The notes under the pieces are model-generated. The model saw only the letters and a list, made by a program, of their open reading frames with translations. It ran no database searches and was not told the DNA's origin. Made by a program: the position numbers and the translations under genes. Positions 10,920-22,849 of a stretch of DNA of 64,000 nucleotides are shown here, one piece after another. The stretch is from Metallyticus violacea (lineage: Eukaryota; Arthropoda; Insecta; Mantodea; Metallyticidae), in the NCBI GenBank assembly GCA_030762175.1, contig CM060843.1, positions 117,854,869 to 117,918,868 of the forward strand, given 5' to 3'. The first letter of the stretch is position 1. Every line of letters begins with the position of its first letter.

Positions 10920-12535
10920 TATTTTATTGTGCTGAAATGTTACCACCAGAACAGAGCAAAAAATTAAGTCTACAGGAATAACCCCATACTGTGTAGGAGC
11001 TTAAAATTAATAGCAGGACGAAAGTTATTGTAATTTATTTATTAAAAATGAGTCCAGGTCCGATAGTAGCTTGTCTATTTACACATCAATGAACAAAATA
11101 AAACAGATAATAATAAACGGTAAAAGGATAAGAGGAAGATAAGATAAATTTAATTTTTATAATATAATTTATCTAGTAGGTCTGTGATATCTGCCATCGT
11201 TTTTTTTTTTTTAGGGGGAGAGCCTGTATAATGATACCAACATGATTTTTACACGTCTGTTCTCCAATAGTCCAGTACTTTTAACAGTTTCGTCCCCGCA
11301 TTCCTTTAACAAATGTCTCTGTCCAACATTTGAGTTTTCTCTAGTGGTCTTATTTTATATATCCTATAGGAGTCTCATCAAGCCGCTACATTTATGTGAA
11401 TACGAGGGAAACTTATCTATCGAGGAAGCCGGGGAGAGTCGCTCGCGGCGCGCGTTTAATTGCGGATGCAGGCCAAAACAAACTCCGATTTTTTTCTAAA
11501 TAAAATTTCACTCATTTATTTCTTTATTTTGTTTAAATGCTTAAACTTTCTGTATATGTCCTGAACATTGACATGTTGCACACTAAATTAGCTGATGAGT
11601 CAATAGTGGCGTTACATACAAGTTAATTGTATTTTACTGGTGATGAACTGAATCAAAATACAAATTAAACATTTTACTTTTAATCTTTGTTTGCACACCA
11701 TAACAATTAAATCTATAACTATGGATATTATTAAATGAAAATTGTAAACAACTATTTTCCAAGTTCCATTTGAAATTGTTTTTAAAAATAACTTGTGTAC
11801 ATGCACTAATGACAAAAGGACATCCTAAAACATTCTCATGAATCAAAATTATTTATAAAGCGACTACCAAGAACGCCTTCATTAAAAACATGACGCATCA
11901 TATAACGAATTGAGGCTTATGTAAAGGACATTCCAGAAACAAAAGGGTTTCTGGATTTTGTGTTTGCCAGGCTGTTAACAGTGGAGCCACACTTAGTCAA
12001 TGAAAAGCCTGAGTTGTAAGGCAGCGCTTTTATATCTTATATGTCAATAATTTTGTAACGCGCTGTGGTGATTGCTGTTGAAGTGTTTCGCCTCAATCGC
12101 TCTAATCGGGCATACCGAAATCAACAAGCACTTCCTGTATTAAAATATAATGTGTTCTTTATTTTCTTATTAAATACTGATCCTGTAGTTTTTAATGTGT
12201 GGACTGTTTTATGAACTATATGCCTATTAAATGGATCAAGCCCAAGAAAACATTCCTAAACATCTGAACGATGCTGAGTGCCTGATTAGTTTGTTTTTAT
12301 AAAGTTACGAAAAATGGTCCTAGCCCTAAATAAATTCTTCAACGAAGACTATAATAGGTTTAATATTTTTACAATATTAGGAAGTGGTATACTAAAGTGT
12401 TTTAACACCTTATATTTATTTATTTTGTAAATAACGCGAAGAGGAGTGAAATAACAAAACACGCCTGTGGAACTTAATCATTGATAGACCTGCGCGGTCG
12501 TTTCCCGTAATGAATTAAGTAAGGTATGTAGTACT
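10920..12535. other. Unassigned AT-rich DNA
   Basis: No gene seen on the plus strand. There is a T-run at 11199-11212, and a short GC-rich patch at 11420-11480 (with CGCGGCGCGCG) inside an 85-codon frame at 11242-11499 that has no recognised motif. The downstream exons of the minus-strand candidate at 12539-12623 should lie in or beyond this stretch, but I could not identify one with a matching phase. Confidence 0.5.
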
Positions 12536-12538
12536 CAC

Positions 12539-12623
12539 CATGTGCGCTGAGAGCGAGTCCAGAACTACTTAAAAGATCTGCGAAGGCAATAATCACGAAA
12601 ATTGTCCCTTCAAAGATCTTCAT
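12539..12623 (-). CDS. Candidate first coding exon with signal peptide
   Basis: The minus strand reads AAAAAATG, a favourable insect start context, then 28 codons, and then the donor CATG|GTGAGT, which fits the 5' splice consensus from the junction onward. The peptide starts MKIFEGTIFVIIAFADLL and continues SSSGLALSAH: a short charged N-terminus, a hydrophobic core of about a dozen residues and small residues (A-L-S-A) suited to signal peptidase. The exon ends in phase 1. A first exon holding little more than the signal peptide is common in insect secreted proteins such as odorant-binding, venom-like, cuticular and immune peptides, but nothing here says which. The exon is richer in G+C than its flanks. 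A 30-base A-run (12651-12680) lies just upstream of the start on the gene's sense. The mature protein is not visible, so no function is assigned. Confidence 0.45.
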
Positions 12624-12649
12624 TTTTTCAGACGATAGAGGCTTACCAA

Positions 12650-12650
<1 letters not shown>

Positions 12651-12680
<30 letters not shown>
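12651..12680. repeat. A30 homopolymer
   Basis: An uninterrupted run of 30 A on the plus strand, immediately upstream (minus sense) of the candidate signal-peptide exon. It may be a retroposed tail or simple slippage; no attached SINE body was found. Confidence 0.9.
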
Positions 12681-12682
<2 letters not shown>

Positions 12683-12684
12683 TA

Positions 12685-15650
12685 GAATCAGATAAGAAAG
12701 AGAGATAATCAACCTAAATGTAAATTCCATATTGCTAAGACATAATCGGGCTATATTATCGTTTTGGCTCAATACTCTCAAACAATTTAACCATGCTATA
12801 TAGTAGAGCATGACATGTATTTCTTAAACCAATTTAATAATTATGAATCCTCTCTTTCTAAACTCTATTTACAGATATATGAACATATGAGAAAAACTTC
12901 AAATCACTAATAAATAAATAATTTATGTGCTTTATTTTCCATTATAAACTAAGGAAACATCATCAATGACCTCATTACAAAATGTTCCCCGATTTCATGA
13001 ATTGTTTATGCATTTGCCTTTATCTATTTCACATTTTCGCCAACAATGTAGTAAACTATTTCTAATTTTAGCATTTGTAGATTAAACATTCTCGTTTATT
13101 ATGTTTATTGTTATTAAAATTTATCAAATACTTGGTCGTGATGTTCCAAAATAAATATATTTTTTAAAATAACTACAGTTTGATGTGCAGATGGTGATGA
13201 GCATACAAATGTGTGAAAAATGAAGGGAAATTATGTTCAATATCCGAAACATTTAGTTTCAATGTTCGTATGAAAGAACCGTTATTAGTCTTGCAAATCG
13301 AATTTTATAAACCCTAAAATGAATCAATTTTGAGCTGTGATATGCCTAATGATTATGCTAAGAATTTCTAAAGCCTGGTTAAGCCTTACTTAAATGGTTT
13401 CTATAATCGACTGGCACATTGTTAAGCAACTGAGAGCTATCAGTTTGAACACAGAGTAGCTTTGTTTGATTGCTTTTTTGTTTTGTTTTGCTTTTTTTTA
13501 AGAAGGAATATTTTATTCTTTGCTATACTTTTTGTTTTCTTGATTTAGCAACAACAAATTTGTATTTAGGTGTCTAGTATTGGTACTTTTTGAAAAGCCT
13601 TTATGATCATTATTTGAAAGTGAAAAAAATATATTGGTATTTCATTTAAAATATGAGGGTTGGAGCTACTTCTGGTTAACGCGAAGTAAAAAAAAAATGG
13701 CAATATAATTTTTGAGTTACCAGTATATGGATAAGTCCACACACCGAGTTTCATGTAATTGAACCACATGCTTCAAAAATACTTAAGTTGTAACTACCAT
13801 GGTGTAGTACTAGGTATACAATATTTTATCATATGTACAGATCTTTTGAAAGATCTTGTTATCATGCGACATTCGAGTGAACCGGTGATTGGAAATTAAT
13901 TCCGGAAAACGTTTCGGTGTTCTTTCTATGAACTCGTTCTCGGTTTTTTATTTTCTCCTCTCTCTCTCTCTCTCTTTCTACTTCTCCGCCGTGGGAGTAA
14001 TCTCATTAACAGTGGGTTTACAGTCTGCTGGCATCATGATGCAGTAAACAATGGCAAATTTACTTTCAATTTCAGGACAAATATTTCCTCTCTATTGAAA
14101 GTGAACGTATTTAAGTTGAATGAACTTTACTATTGCTTTCTCTTTAAAGATTGTTTTCAGATTCTTGAGAGAATATTTACAATTTATATACTCTACTTCC
14201 AAGACAATTGTGCCATTGTACAAACTTAACTCATAAGTTGTGATTATATTGATATGGCTCCGAAATAGTGCTTTTATATTTTCTTTGAAAAGTTTATGCA
14301 TCATTTGTATAACTGGCTTCTTTGATACAATGTCTATAAATCCTTAAATTTACAATAATTTTGCTGTTGTAAGATAAAAAAAAGTATTGGAAATACTTTA
14401 TCATTATCAATTTTGCGTAAACATCAAATGTGTGTTTATTATTTAATCAATTGTTTTGTAATTTTTACCACAATATATCTTTTTTCCATAGTTATTTTTA
14501 CTTTGGATATAGCTACCATCATTTACCCTTAATTGAGTATTTCAGTTCGTTAACTATTTCTTGTCACTATATTTGTAAGTTACTGATCTCTGTGCTTGTA
14601 TTTGATTCTTTTAGCACAATAGATGTCCATTCAATGTATAATAGCTTACATAGAGTAAAATAACTTACATAGAAAAAAGGTAAGCCTCTTAAATGAGTGA
14701 AGAAATCAATTGTTAGACAAAGTCGTTTTATTACTATGAAGTGTTGAATGTTTTGTTCCTCAGAAATATTAGTACTTCCCCCTGATAATGCGTTATAGCA
14801 AAATGTTTGAATGTGCTAATATGTATTAAGTAAACTCCATTTACATGATCCCTAATATATCTCATTCTCTGTAACAAAGCTCCCTTGATAGACTGCAGTT
14901 AACCAGCTCACCGATCTCAGAAGATAAATACCATTCCCAAATATGCGACACAAGTAACTACACAACCTCGACTGGCAAGCGAAGGTTGACTAAATGGATT
15001 TTTATAGTGAGAAACTCTGCAAATAACATGCCAATATCATCATTGAATTTAGAGGCAAGTAAAGTGTCATTTTTCGTGATCGAACTTGAGGGTTTCCTTT
15101 GCACAATTGCAACATTTACGAAAATAGTAATTGAGATAGATTCGAAAGAGACAAGGGAGGGAAATCCTTATAAATGACAAACTTAAGAGAAGAATATATA
15201 ATATTTCATCTATGGGTAGAATGTATAGTTTACTGGTTGCATGCTGAAATATAAACATGCTCATATGCGATACTCTTTACTAAAGGTGGCCATTGTCCGT
15301 ACATATTTTGGTTGAAACACTGCTTTATGGGATAGGTTTTATGTTATTTTAAATTCTGATTTACATTATGTTTGTTTGCGTGTATGTAAATACCACGTAA
15401 AAAGGCTTATTGGCACCATGTTAATTAACTATGCAAAATTTATAATGGTACCCTATTTAGTATAAACATTATATTATTGTAATTGTTGTATTTTTAACAT
15501 TTATTGCTTTCATGTCTACGGTAAATCTTAATTATGTACGAAACTATTGTAAATTCAACTGTACTTTTTTTGTTTGGTTAGTGTATAACACAAATGCTTC
15601 TCATTGTAAAATTCTGAAAATTGCCTTCTAATTGACTCTCTCTAATTGTT
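12685..15650. other. Unassigned, very AT-rich DNA
   Basis: About 3 kb without a recognisable gene or element. There is a CT dinucleotide run at 13961-13977. Open frames of 60-77 codons (for example 14430-14663 plus and 14092-14304 minus) look like chance. Confidence 0.6.
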
Positions 15651-15654
15651 GTAG

Positions 15655-15880
15655 TAAATAACTTCTTTATCGGAGGCCTTTACGCCAACAACCGCGGAAA
15701 TCGCTTTGCTCCAGGGAAACCTACAGCCCACTCGCCATCTGAATCGCTGCAGCTTCGACGCTGCACAAATTAGGTGGCAACATTTGCTACCATTCAAAGT
15801 TCAATTCGAGGCAAGGGATTGCCTCTACTCATCAACATTGTTATCGAGTACTCGGCAATAGGATTGGGCCCACCCTATGG
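15655..15880. other. GC-richer patch without identified feature
   Basis: Roughly 220 bases with clearly higher G+C than the several kilobases around them, including the phrases CGCCAACAACCGCGG and GGATTGGGCCCACCC. I see no Pol III boxes, open frame or inverted ends. It could be a conserved noncoding piece or a worn repeat. Confidence 0.35.
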
Positions 15881-15884
15881 CCAT

Positions 15885-17540
15885 AAGCTGTGTAATTACA
15901 TATTACGCTATCACCTCAGGTAGTGCAAAAACAGTGTTCGCATGCCACTTACTTCTGTGGTGCAGTGGTTTACATTTGTTTCCTTTTAATGCTGCTGCAA
16001 TTTTCAGAGATATTAACAAAAAATTAGCAGTACTCCATTCACAATTCAATTCTAATGAAGTAAAATAATGTAGCGCAAAGCAATACCAATGTTGTATATA
16101 CTGTGTATAGTATATTTACTATTATCATTATTTCAGGTTTTAATTTTGTTTGATATTCAGGTACTCTGATTATTTTTGTATTTTTTATGTTCTATACTGT
16201 TTGTCATCGACGAGGACGTCGATTAAGGTGGCTCAGGACATATGTGGCATAGGGAGGGGGGTTAGCAATGTGGGGTGAAGTGGTATATTGTAACTTGTAG
16301 GCTATTGGTGTTCCAAGTGACGGTGGAAGGTTTGAGCGTGGGGTTAGATTAGCTCTGCGCTTGCACAGAAGGGGAATGCATAAGTTTTCAGCGGTTTCTA
16401 GGCTGATGAGTTTTGAGGGCTTAGGAGAGTGGATGATGTGTCATCTGCTCTTGGTTGGCCGTCCTTACGACTGACTACTCGAAGTTAGGAATTCTTTTCA
16501 TATGTTTAATAAAATGATGAATTGAATGTAGAAATGTTTGTATTTCCAGAGGTTAACTTCGACCCATTATTTCTTAGTTATCATTTTATTGTAGTTGGGG
16601 ATGGTAACCGTTTTTACAGATAATTTGACGCAGCTCAGTCCTTGTCCGGCCTAATGATGATGAAATGAGTAAAGACGAATAGGCGAGTAGCTCTAAAGTA
16701 GGAGTGACAATATACAATTTGTCTTTTGAATAAAACAAAACAAATGGTTCTCCGTGGTAGACAAAAAGCTTCAATTCTCAATTTCTAAAGATGATCCGAG
16801 ATAATTTTCACCATGGGAATTATTTACCCACACCAGCCACTGCGCGAGCTCAGGAGGAAGGAACAAAGTGCTCGTGCCGAGCAAAGTATTACTCCTGGAG
16901 AATTTTGAGAAGACCTGTAGTAGATAATGAAAGCAAGTTCCAGGACGTTACCATGCTCACATAATCACAGCTATGAAATGAACGTGGAAATATCGATCTG
17001 CGGAAACTTCTCGAGTGCAACAGCACACTGTTAATGATATTACCCTACCTATAGTGGTGGAGGTTTCGATTATTTAGGAGCATTTAGGTGGGCTTTTGTC
17101 GATTCTGTAAGCACCGCACAAAGCGGCTCTCCATATATGCTGAGCGAAGTCATAGGTAACGTTAAAACTGTGGAAGCAGGTTATATATGAGCACTATTAG
17201 ATCTATTGTGCAGTCGACCATGCCTTCACTGGCAAAACAATCGGCAAACGCATCTCTGTAACAGGTTACGCGTAGACTTGCCCTGCGTTTTCTATTTCTT
17301 ATCACGTTTTTAAAATCGGTAGCTGCCGATGTCCTCAAACGTAAAGTGTGATGAACGCAACGACTTTGGTACCCTCACTTCAAATTGCCCAATTGATATT
17401 AACATTGGAATCCTATGAAACGTTTTATAACAAAATCGCTGTCCCTCAAAATTTGTTTTCACTTTTCATACTTATGCAAGCATAAATAGAGATAACAGCT
17501 GTCATTACTTGAGGAAAGGGTTGCCAAGTAAAAAGAGATT
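15885..17540. other. Unassigned DNA
   Basis: No gene supported. The stretch 16200-16480 is G-rich on the plus strand (GGGAGGGGGGTTAGC near 16252) with stops in all frames. 16780-17160 has moderate G+C and no recognised family. Confidence 0.5.
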
Positions 17541-17548
17541 ATTTGAGT

Positions 17549-17965
17549 TATGGTCCGCAGAGCGCGGCTAGGTACTGAGAGAAGTCAATGCGGGTGAAGT
17601 AGCAGCTTGTATTTCGTTTTAGGGAAGCTTTACCTGCGAGTGGTTTCATTTTGTGTAAATTGTGTGCTAATTGCTGTTTATTAATTATGCCACTACCTAA
17701 TTATAATCTTGAAAGAGGGGGCTTTATATTCGATACATATGGATTAAAAACAGAAATTTCCTACGCATATTCCGGCAATGTACTGCACCTAAGAGCCATC
17801 TTTTCATTTCTTGTTACACATTATAGTGTTTACTATTGTTTGTTTTAAATATGCTTTCAGTGAAAATATGTATGCTAAAGTAACAATTCTAACTCTACAC
17901 CTAGTTGCTCTATATCCATTTCCGGTTGCGGTGACTGCATTTCCGCGCTCAGTGGTCTCATGGTC
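17549..17965 (+). repeat. Unclassified dispersed repeat, copy 1
   Basis: Collinear with 33196-33610. Shared landmarks in order are GCAGAGCGCGGCT then GTACTG-GAGAAG, GC-GCTTGT-TTT, CCGGCAATGTA-TGC, a TTTCAGT-AAAATAT phrase, and TTCCGGTTGC-G then CTGCA-TT. The two copies are strongly diverged and no target-site duplication or terminal inverted repeat was found. A 65-codon frame in this copy (17651-17848) is not preserved in the other, which argues against coding function. Confidence 0.6.
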
Positions 17966-18010
17966 TCAGTGAACCAAGCAGCTTATAGAAGCAGCTGAGG
18001 AAAATAAAAT

Positions 18011-18346
18011 GTGGGTTTAAAAATTAAGAAATTATCTGAAACGTATAGGAAGGGGAACATTTGGATCGCAAAGCTGGGAAACAGGAGGGGGGGGGGGAGA
18101 AAAACTAAGAAACGCTTGAGGGACATTAATAGGCAGCCGACTCTTTCGGAGTGTGCAGAAAAAGTTTCGCTGGAAATACAATCGGAACTGAAAATTAGAA
18201 AGAGGCTGTATCCAAACAGGGTCAAACTCGGCAATCAGGGGCTCGCTTGGTTTAGCCTAGACGCGTGGCGCATGACTTCATGTGCCTTATATGTGCGGAG
18301 AAAGAATCATGGGAGCGCACTGCAAGGTGGCATTGTGTATGTATAG
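18011..18346 (+). other. Unrecognised 111-codon open frame
   Basis: A basic, Lys/Arg-rich open frame downstream of the dispersed repeat, with a poly-G stretch (18087-18098) encoding Gly/Arg. It has no recognised domain, no clear splice sites and no second copy in the window. Its polar composition is less AT-driven than most chance frames here, so it could be worn transposon coding sequence, but I cannot place it. Confidence 0.2.
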
Positions 18347-18489
18347 TAAGTGAGTGTGTTAATGACCTTGGCCTTGCCGACGTTCAAATCGGACGCTGCT
18401 TTGTACCAACTTTACATTTCTGCCGGGTCGACTACTGATGCTAACTTCATTGCGGAGCTTGTTAGTACACATACTGTACTACTAAACCA

Positions 18490-18750
18490 AGCGGGTTGGC
18501 TCAATTGATAACGCTTGGGACTTGTATTAAGTGGGTCCCAGGTTTAAATCCTGTGGTCGACTAACCTGACTACTTTTACACAGCCCATTTTGAAAAAGGG
18601 CAAGTGAATCTCACGGATTCCCCTTCAATTTCATAATTCATCTTCATTCCATTTTTATGTGTGTGTTGTGCCTGCGTCTTTCTGTTTTTTTGTGCTGTCT
18701 TCGAGATGGCTATGCCATCTATTCAGGGTGTCTGTCATTGTATATTATAA
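18490..18750 (+). mobile_element. tRNA-headed SINE (SINE-C)
   Basis: The head has an A-box-like TTGGCTCAATTGATAACG (from about 18496) and, about 45 bases later, a B-box-like GGTTTAAATCC (18541-18551), the spacing expected of a tRNA. The head is followed by an unrelated body (CAAGTGAATCTCACGGATTC) and a T-rich end. B-box substitutions and the non-tRNA body argue against a working tRNA gene. Its 3' limit is uncertain, and this is the only copy I see in the window. Confidence 0.6.
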
Positions 18751-18819
18751 TATATAGATTGTGACACAATACTGGGACATACTTTGAGAGCGAGTTCCTC
18801 AGATCAAAACCAAAACGGA

Positions 18820-18849
18820 AAGAGAGAGAGAGAAAGAGAAAGAGAGAAG
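18820..18849. repeat. GA-rich microsatellite
   Basis: Imperfect GA/GAAA repeats. Confidence 0.85.
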
Positions 18850-18898
18850 AAAAAATTCATAAACACATAAGTCCAGAAATGCTATTTGTGATTTATTA

Positions 18899-19126
18899 TT
18901 GAAAGATAACGTTCACCGCGTTTCTAAGTCTGATCAAAATTGGGGCCGTTTTATGGAAATTAAGCTGGTAGCAGTCCGCTCGCGGGAAGAGGAATCGTGG
19001 ATTAATTGTGTTTCTTTGAGTTCTGGGTTGGATGCCCCTTGTGTCGGGATCAGGAACCTTTACCTCAGGGAACTTCTGGAATTTTGTGACTCGTGTGAGT
19101 CAGAGGGAAGGGAAGGAAATCTATAA
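18899..19126 (+). other. Unrecognised 75-codon open frame
   Basis: An acidic open frame of moderate G+C with segments such as SREEESWINCVSLSSG and RELLEFCDSCESEGRE. No family is recognised. It could be part of a degenerate retroelement or a chance frame. No splice sites of good quality bracket it. Confidence 0.2.
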
Positions 19127-19391
19127 AGTTACACGGAAACACTGGAGTTCTTATCTAACGTCATTTATTTACACTTAACAGAATACTGGATTGTTCGCGT
19201 AAGCTTGGAAATGTGTCGAACTGACTGACTATTGTTCTTCTCCTACGGACTTCGTTCACTTTGATTTTGATTGTCTATTCTTTTGCCCGCTTATTTAAAT
19301 TGACTCTTACAGTTCCGTTCTCCGACTATCCAACCTTTAACTCTTAGCCTCGAATCCCGGACCGCTAACTTTTCACTGCTGTCGACGTCCA

Positions 19392-19490
19392 GCTGCTCTC
19401 TCTCTAAGTCTCACTGCTGTTGAAGTTCTGCTCTCTCTCTCCAAGTCCCTCCTGTTCTGCTGCTCTCTCTATCCAAGTCCCTCCTGTTCT
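19392..19490 (+). repeat. Imperfect tandem repeat, ~30-37 bp units
   Basis: Three CT-rich units of the form GCTCTCTCTCTCCAAGTC followed by a CTGTTCT-type end. The last two are nearly identical (CCAAGTCCCTCCTGTTCTG in both) and the first is diverged. Confidence 0.8.
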
Positions 19491-19494
19491 GTGT

Positions 19495-20320
19495 CCCTTA
19501 CATTATATATCAGATGTCAAGTTTATTGTTTATTAGGAACCTCCCATCGTGAAAATTAAATCCGCGAAATTTATGGAGCTCAGTTCGATTCTATCTGCGT
19601 TATTGGTTCTTCCTTAATATCTATAATTATGCATCTCGCTTCGATTCGTTCAATTTTGTAAGATTTCTATTGGTTGTGTGGGACCAATTTCTGGAAATAC
19701 CTCTCACGTTATAATATTTCTAAGAACGGACATTCCTGCCCTAAATGTTGGGAAATTTTTATAATCTGACATATCCTTTCACTTTTCTGTCCTTTCAAAT
19801 TTGCTCACAATGAAACCTCGGCCATAAATAAGGAACATCTATTTGTTTTGCAAAGTCATGTCAAACTCTGTCGACGTTTGAATGTTATTGTCATGAGGGG
19901 TTATAAACTTGAGCTGTCATCTGAGATTGACATTTGTTCCTTCTTCGAAAGAAATCCACCCGTAAAGTCATTAGTGCCTTTACCCTTAGTTATTGAAAGA
20001 ATATGCTTCTCTGCTTTTGTCTGCGTCTCGGTAAATGGTTTTCTTTAAACCCTCTGAAAAGAGAATTACCTCTTTTCAGAACATAACCCTTTTTCCCCAA
20101 GGTCAAAACTTTTAACATTTCCAAGTTTAACGACCCGAACCGTTTTCCATTCACATAAATACACAATGGACCTTTATTACTGTTTAGCACAGGTGCTATC
20201 TAATGACTACAAACTACATACATGTATCAGATCATATTTATGTTAATTATTACTAGCCTTAATAATAACAATGTTAGTTTAATCAAAGAAGGCATTTAAT
20301 TCCGGCTACAAAATTCTATA
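19495..20320. other. Unassigned DNA
   Basis: No gene recognised. Short frames at 19848-20048 (plus) and 19990-20190 (minus) overlap each other and show no family features. Confidence 0.5.
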
Positions 20321-20321
20321 A

Positions 20322-20369
<48 letters not shown>

Positions 20370-20394
20370 TATTATTATTATTATTATTATTATT
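20322..20394. repeat. Palindromic (AAT)n-(ATT)n microsatellite
   Basis: About 16 AAT units (20322-20369) run directly into about nine ATT units (to 20394). The arms are complementary, so a single strand can fold into a nearly perfect hairpin. Any open frame through it is poly-Ile or poly-Asn and not a gene. Confidence 0.95.
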
Positions 20395-20398
20395 TTCT

Positions 20399-20835
20399 TC
20401 AGACAATTAAATCGATGCTGATGTACATTGTGATGTGTTGCATAGGAATTTTGATTACATTTATGATTATGTACATTTATGGTGCTTGACTTGTGTTGCA
20501 GTTCAGTTACATTAGAGCAGCTAACCATGGCAGGGTAAGCAGTCATGTACAGTAGGGCGAATGGTAATGTAAGAGAAGCTGCACAGCTGTATGAGACTGA
20601 AGGCAGTCAGATCATACAATTTAACATCACTCAATTGTCTGAAAAGGTATTTTTTAGTTATTAATAAACTGAAGTTGTTTGAGCATATTTAGAGACGGTT
20701 TAAATTTATTTTCAACAATTACTTACAATCAGTCATTTCCGAAAATATGTTTATATCACTTTTTTTCATTTCTAGTTTTTGTCTGAGGAGCTCGCCTCCA
20801 AAGTTTGTGTCAGTATTTTGTTACACTCTATATAT
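20399..20835 (+). mobile_element. DUF4817-type transposon remnant (N-term and 3' end)
   Basis: Near 20527-20600 the plus strand encodes MYSRANGNVREAAQLYETE after a broken start region. This matches the N-terminal helix-turn-helix pattern 'YG.aNGN..EA.rlY...yP' of insect Tc1/mariner-like transposases that carry a DUF4817 domain. The reading frame stops soon after and the catalytic core is absent. The right part (about 20770-20835) contains GTCTGAGGAGCTCGCCTCC and AAAGTTTGTGTCAGTATTTT, alignable with the right end of the MITE at 40617-41130. That ties the two together as one transposon family. The left end is not resolved and may lie at the microsatellite. Confidence 0.55.
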
Positions 20836-20849
20836 CAACTTAAAATAAA

Positions 20850-22555
20850 TCAAACTCCATCATACTCTTCAGGAATGCACATGCAGTAGTATTCCGTCTT
20901 TCAAAGAGCTGGGTTTGGAAAATTAAAAAAAAATATTGAATTCCGAGCTTAAAAAAAGAGTAAAATAAGTGAGAGAAATGCACTTTAAAGTACCGTGTTT
21001 CTAATGTTCAACTCTTTTGAAGTGAACAAAGAAGATTTATCGAGGAGTTGGAAATGACTCTCGAAGTATAGCGACCAGAAATTATTGACATATTGCAAAA
21101 CATGGATCTATTTAATAGTCAATTAATGTTACTAAAGCTGAAATTATATCACATGGACGTATATTTTACATTATGAGGGTAAAATTATATACAAAAATGA
21201 TAAGCGAGTGCACATGATCAGAAAATATAATTGAACTTTATAAGCAAAGCACAGCCCGTTTCCACAGAAAGTCATCAATTTGTATGTCGGTGTACGAATG
21301 AAGAAAAGAATTTGCACAGAGTCACATTGCGAGTAAACTAACAATGGAAAGTTGGTAATTCTCTACTGGCAACATATTCAGTATATAAAGCTTGTATGTC
21401 ATACTAAAGGAATTCTTATGACTGGCACGCTCTTTCTACCGATATAATCATTACCGGAGGATGTAACTTTTTGAACAACTGAAGAATACGAAAAGAAAAA
21501 GGAATGTGCGGATTTATCTCAGAACAAAGCATTTCTTTTATCAAGACAATACTTGTTGCAATGACGAAAACTAATGAAATGAGATATATGCTGCTCCATT
21601 AGCCTTAATTAACTGATTGTATTCCATATTAATTTAAACTTCGCTTTCCCAAAATAAGAGGAAAACATTTCTAAGGGGTATGGCATTTTTGACATATGAG
21701 GAACTTAAACTATTGAGAATTATTTAGAAGGTATGAAGGAATCTGATACGCTGGTATAAAGAATTTGGAATGTTGCACAAGTGTTTAGATGTTCAGCAAG
21801 GTTATGTTAAAAAATAAAAAGTGCATCAAAGAGCTAAATTTTATACTTTTTAGAGAATCTTTTAAATAATATTGTGTGGGTAGTATTTAGGAAATAGATT
21901 TAATAAATAAAACGTTTCTAATTTATAAAGAAAATGAATCAACAAATCAAAATTTAGTATTCATTTAGCTATTTGTGAAGAAAAACGTAATTCATTTGGA
22001 GGAAGGAACACGCAAAATAGAAGAAGCGGACGCAGGCTTGCATAACTTGCATAACCTTTATTCCATGCAATATTGTCTTTTAATACAACAAGGAGTTACA
22101 CATAGCTCATTTCATATATAGTCCAGATGGGGGAATACTCTTAAGGGATAGTTGTCGAACCAAGGTGTACCTAAGAATAAATATCTTCACGGATTGAACT
22201 TTGAAGCCAAAATATATACTTCTTTTACCGAGCCTTTTATTTTAACAAGGGCAGATGTAGCAGAGAGAAATATAAGCACTGAGTCATTTAAATACCAAAA
22301 TATGTACAGCAAATTTCTTTTCTATAAAGCTATTTTGAGAAAGTTCAAATAAGGTTGATAACTTTTGACGTTTCGAATCCATTTGCAGCTATATCTAGTT
22401 TACAAATCATACAAAGCATTTGTTTACTTTTAGCCATCTCTTCTACTTCTTAATGCTTAAAAAAATACATTTACATAGTTTTTAGTCATTTTAAGATAAC
22501 TAGATACAAGACTATAAGATTCGAAAAAATATATACATAAAATTATAAATAAACG
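20850..22555. other. Unassigned, very AT-rich DNA
   Basis: No gene or known element recognised. Open frames are short. Confidence 0.6.
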
Positions 22556-22558
22556 ACA

Positions 22559-22843
22559 CTAACAAATTGTACTCTTGTTTGGCAAGAACAGGAGAGAGAT
22601 GCCATACTGAGTGAATACATTCTTTATGACGGTCGTCTCACCAATGCCAAGTAGGTCACAGTAGTGGATTTTTGTCGGCAGCTCTAAAAGGAAATGCCTT
22701 ATTTTATGCTTACAATTCGGAGAGCAAAGTACACATTTTTCTGTCAAATTGGTCAAGCAGTTATTACTTTCCAGGTGATAAGTTAAATAATATGTTTGAA
22801 TTAAATGTCCCAGAATTAGGAAAAATTTAACCAAACTAATCAT
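22559..22843 (-). pseudogene. Possible LINE C-terminal (RNase H/zinc-knuckle end)
   Basis: The minus-strand frame contains GHLIQTYYLTYHLESNN followed by KCVLCSPNCKH and then IRHFLLELP. Jockey/CR1-like non-LTR retrotransposon ORF2 proteins commonly end with a GH...YL...P.C..C....T..HIL..CP pattern, and the order and approximate spacing here resemble it. The final Cys is lost and the text upstream is interrupted by stops. No other part of a LINE is visible next to it. This is a resemblance, not a firm assignment. Confidence 0.35.
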
Positions 22844-22849
22844 ACAGTT

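Noticed and set aside
18490..18560. Possible tRNA gene with A- and B-box-like segments
   Set aside because: The B box has substitutions, acceptor-stem pairing is not evident, and a non-tRNA body follows.
20316..20546. Minus-strand open frame ending in a long poly-Ile tract
   Set aside because: The tract is the translated AAT/ATT microsatellite, and the remainder overlaps the transposon remnant on the other strand.
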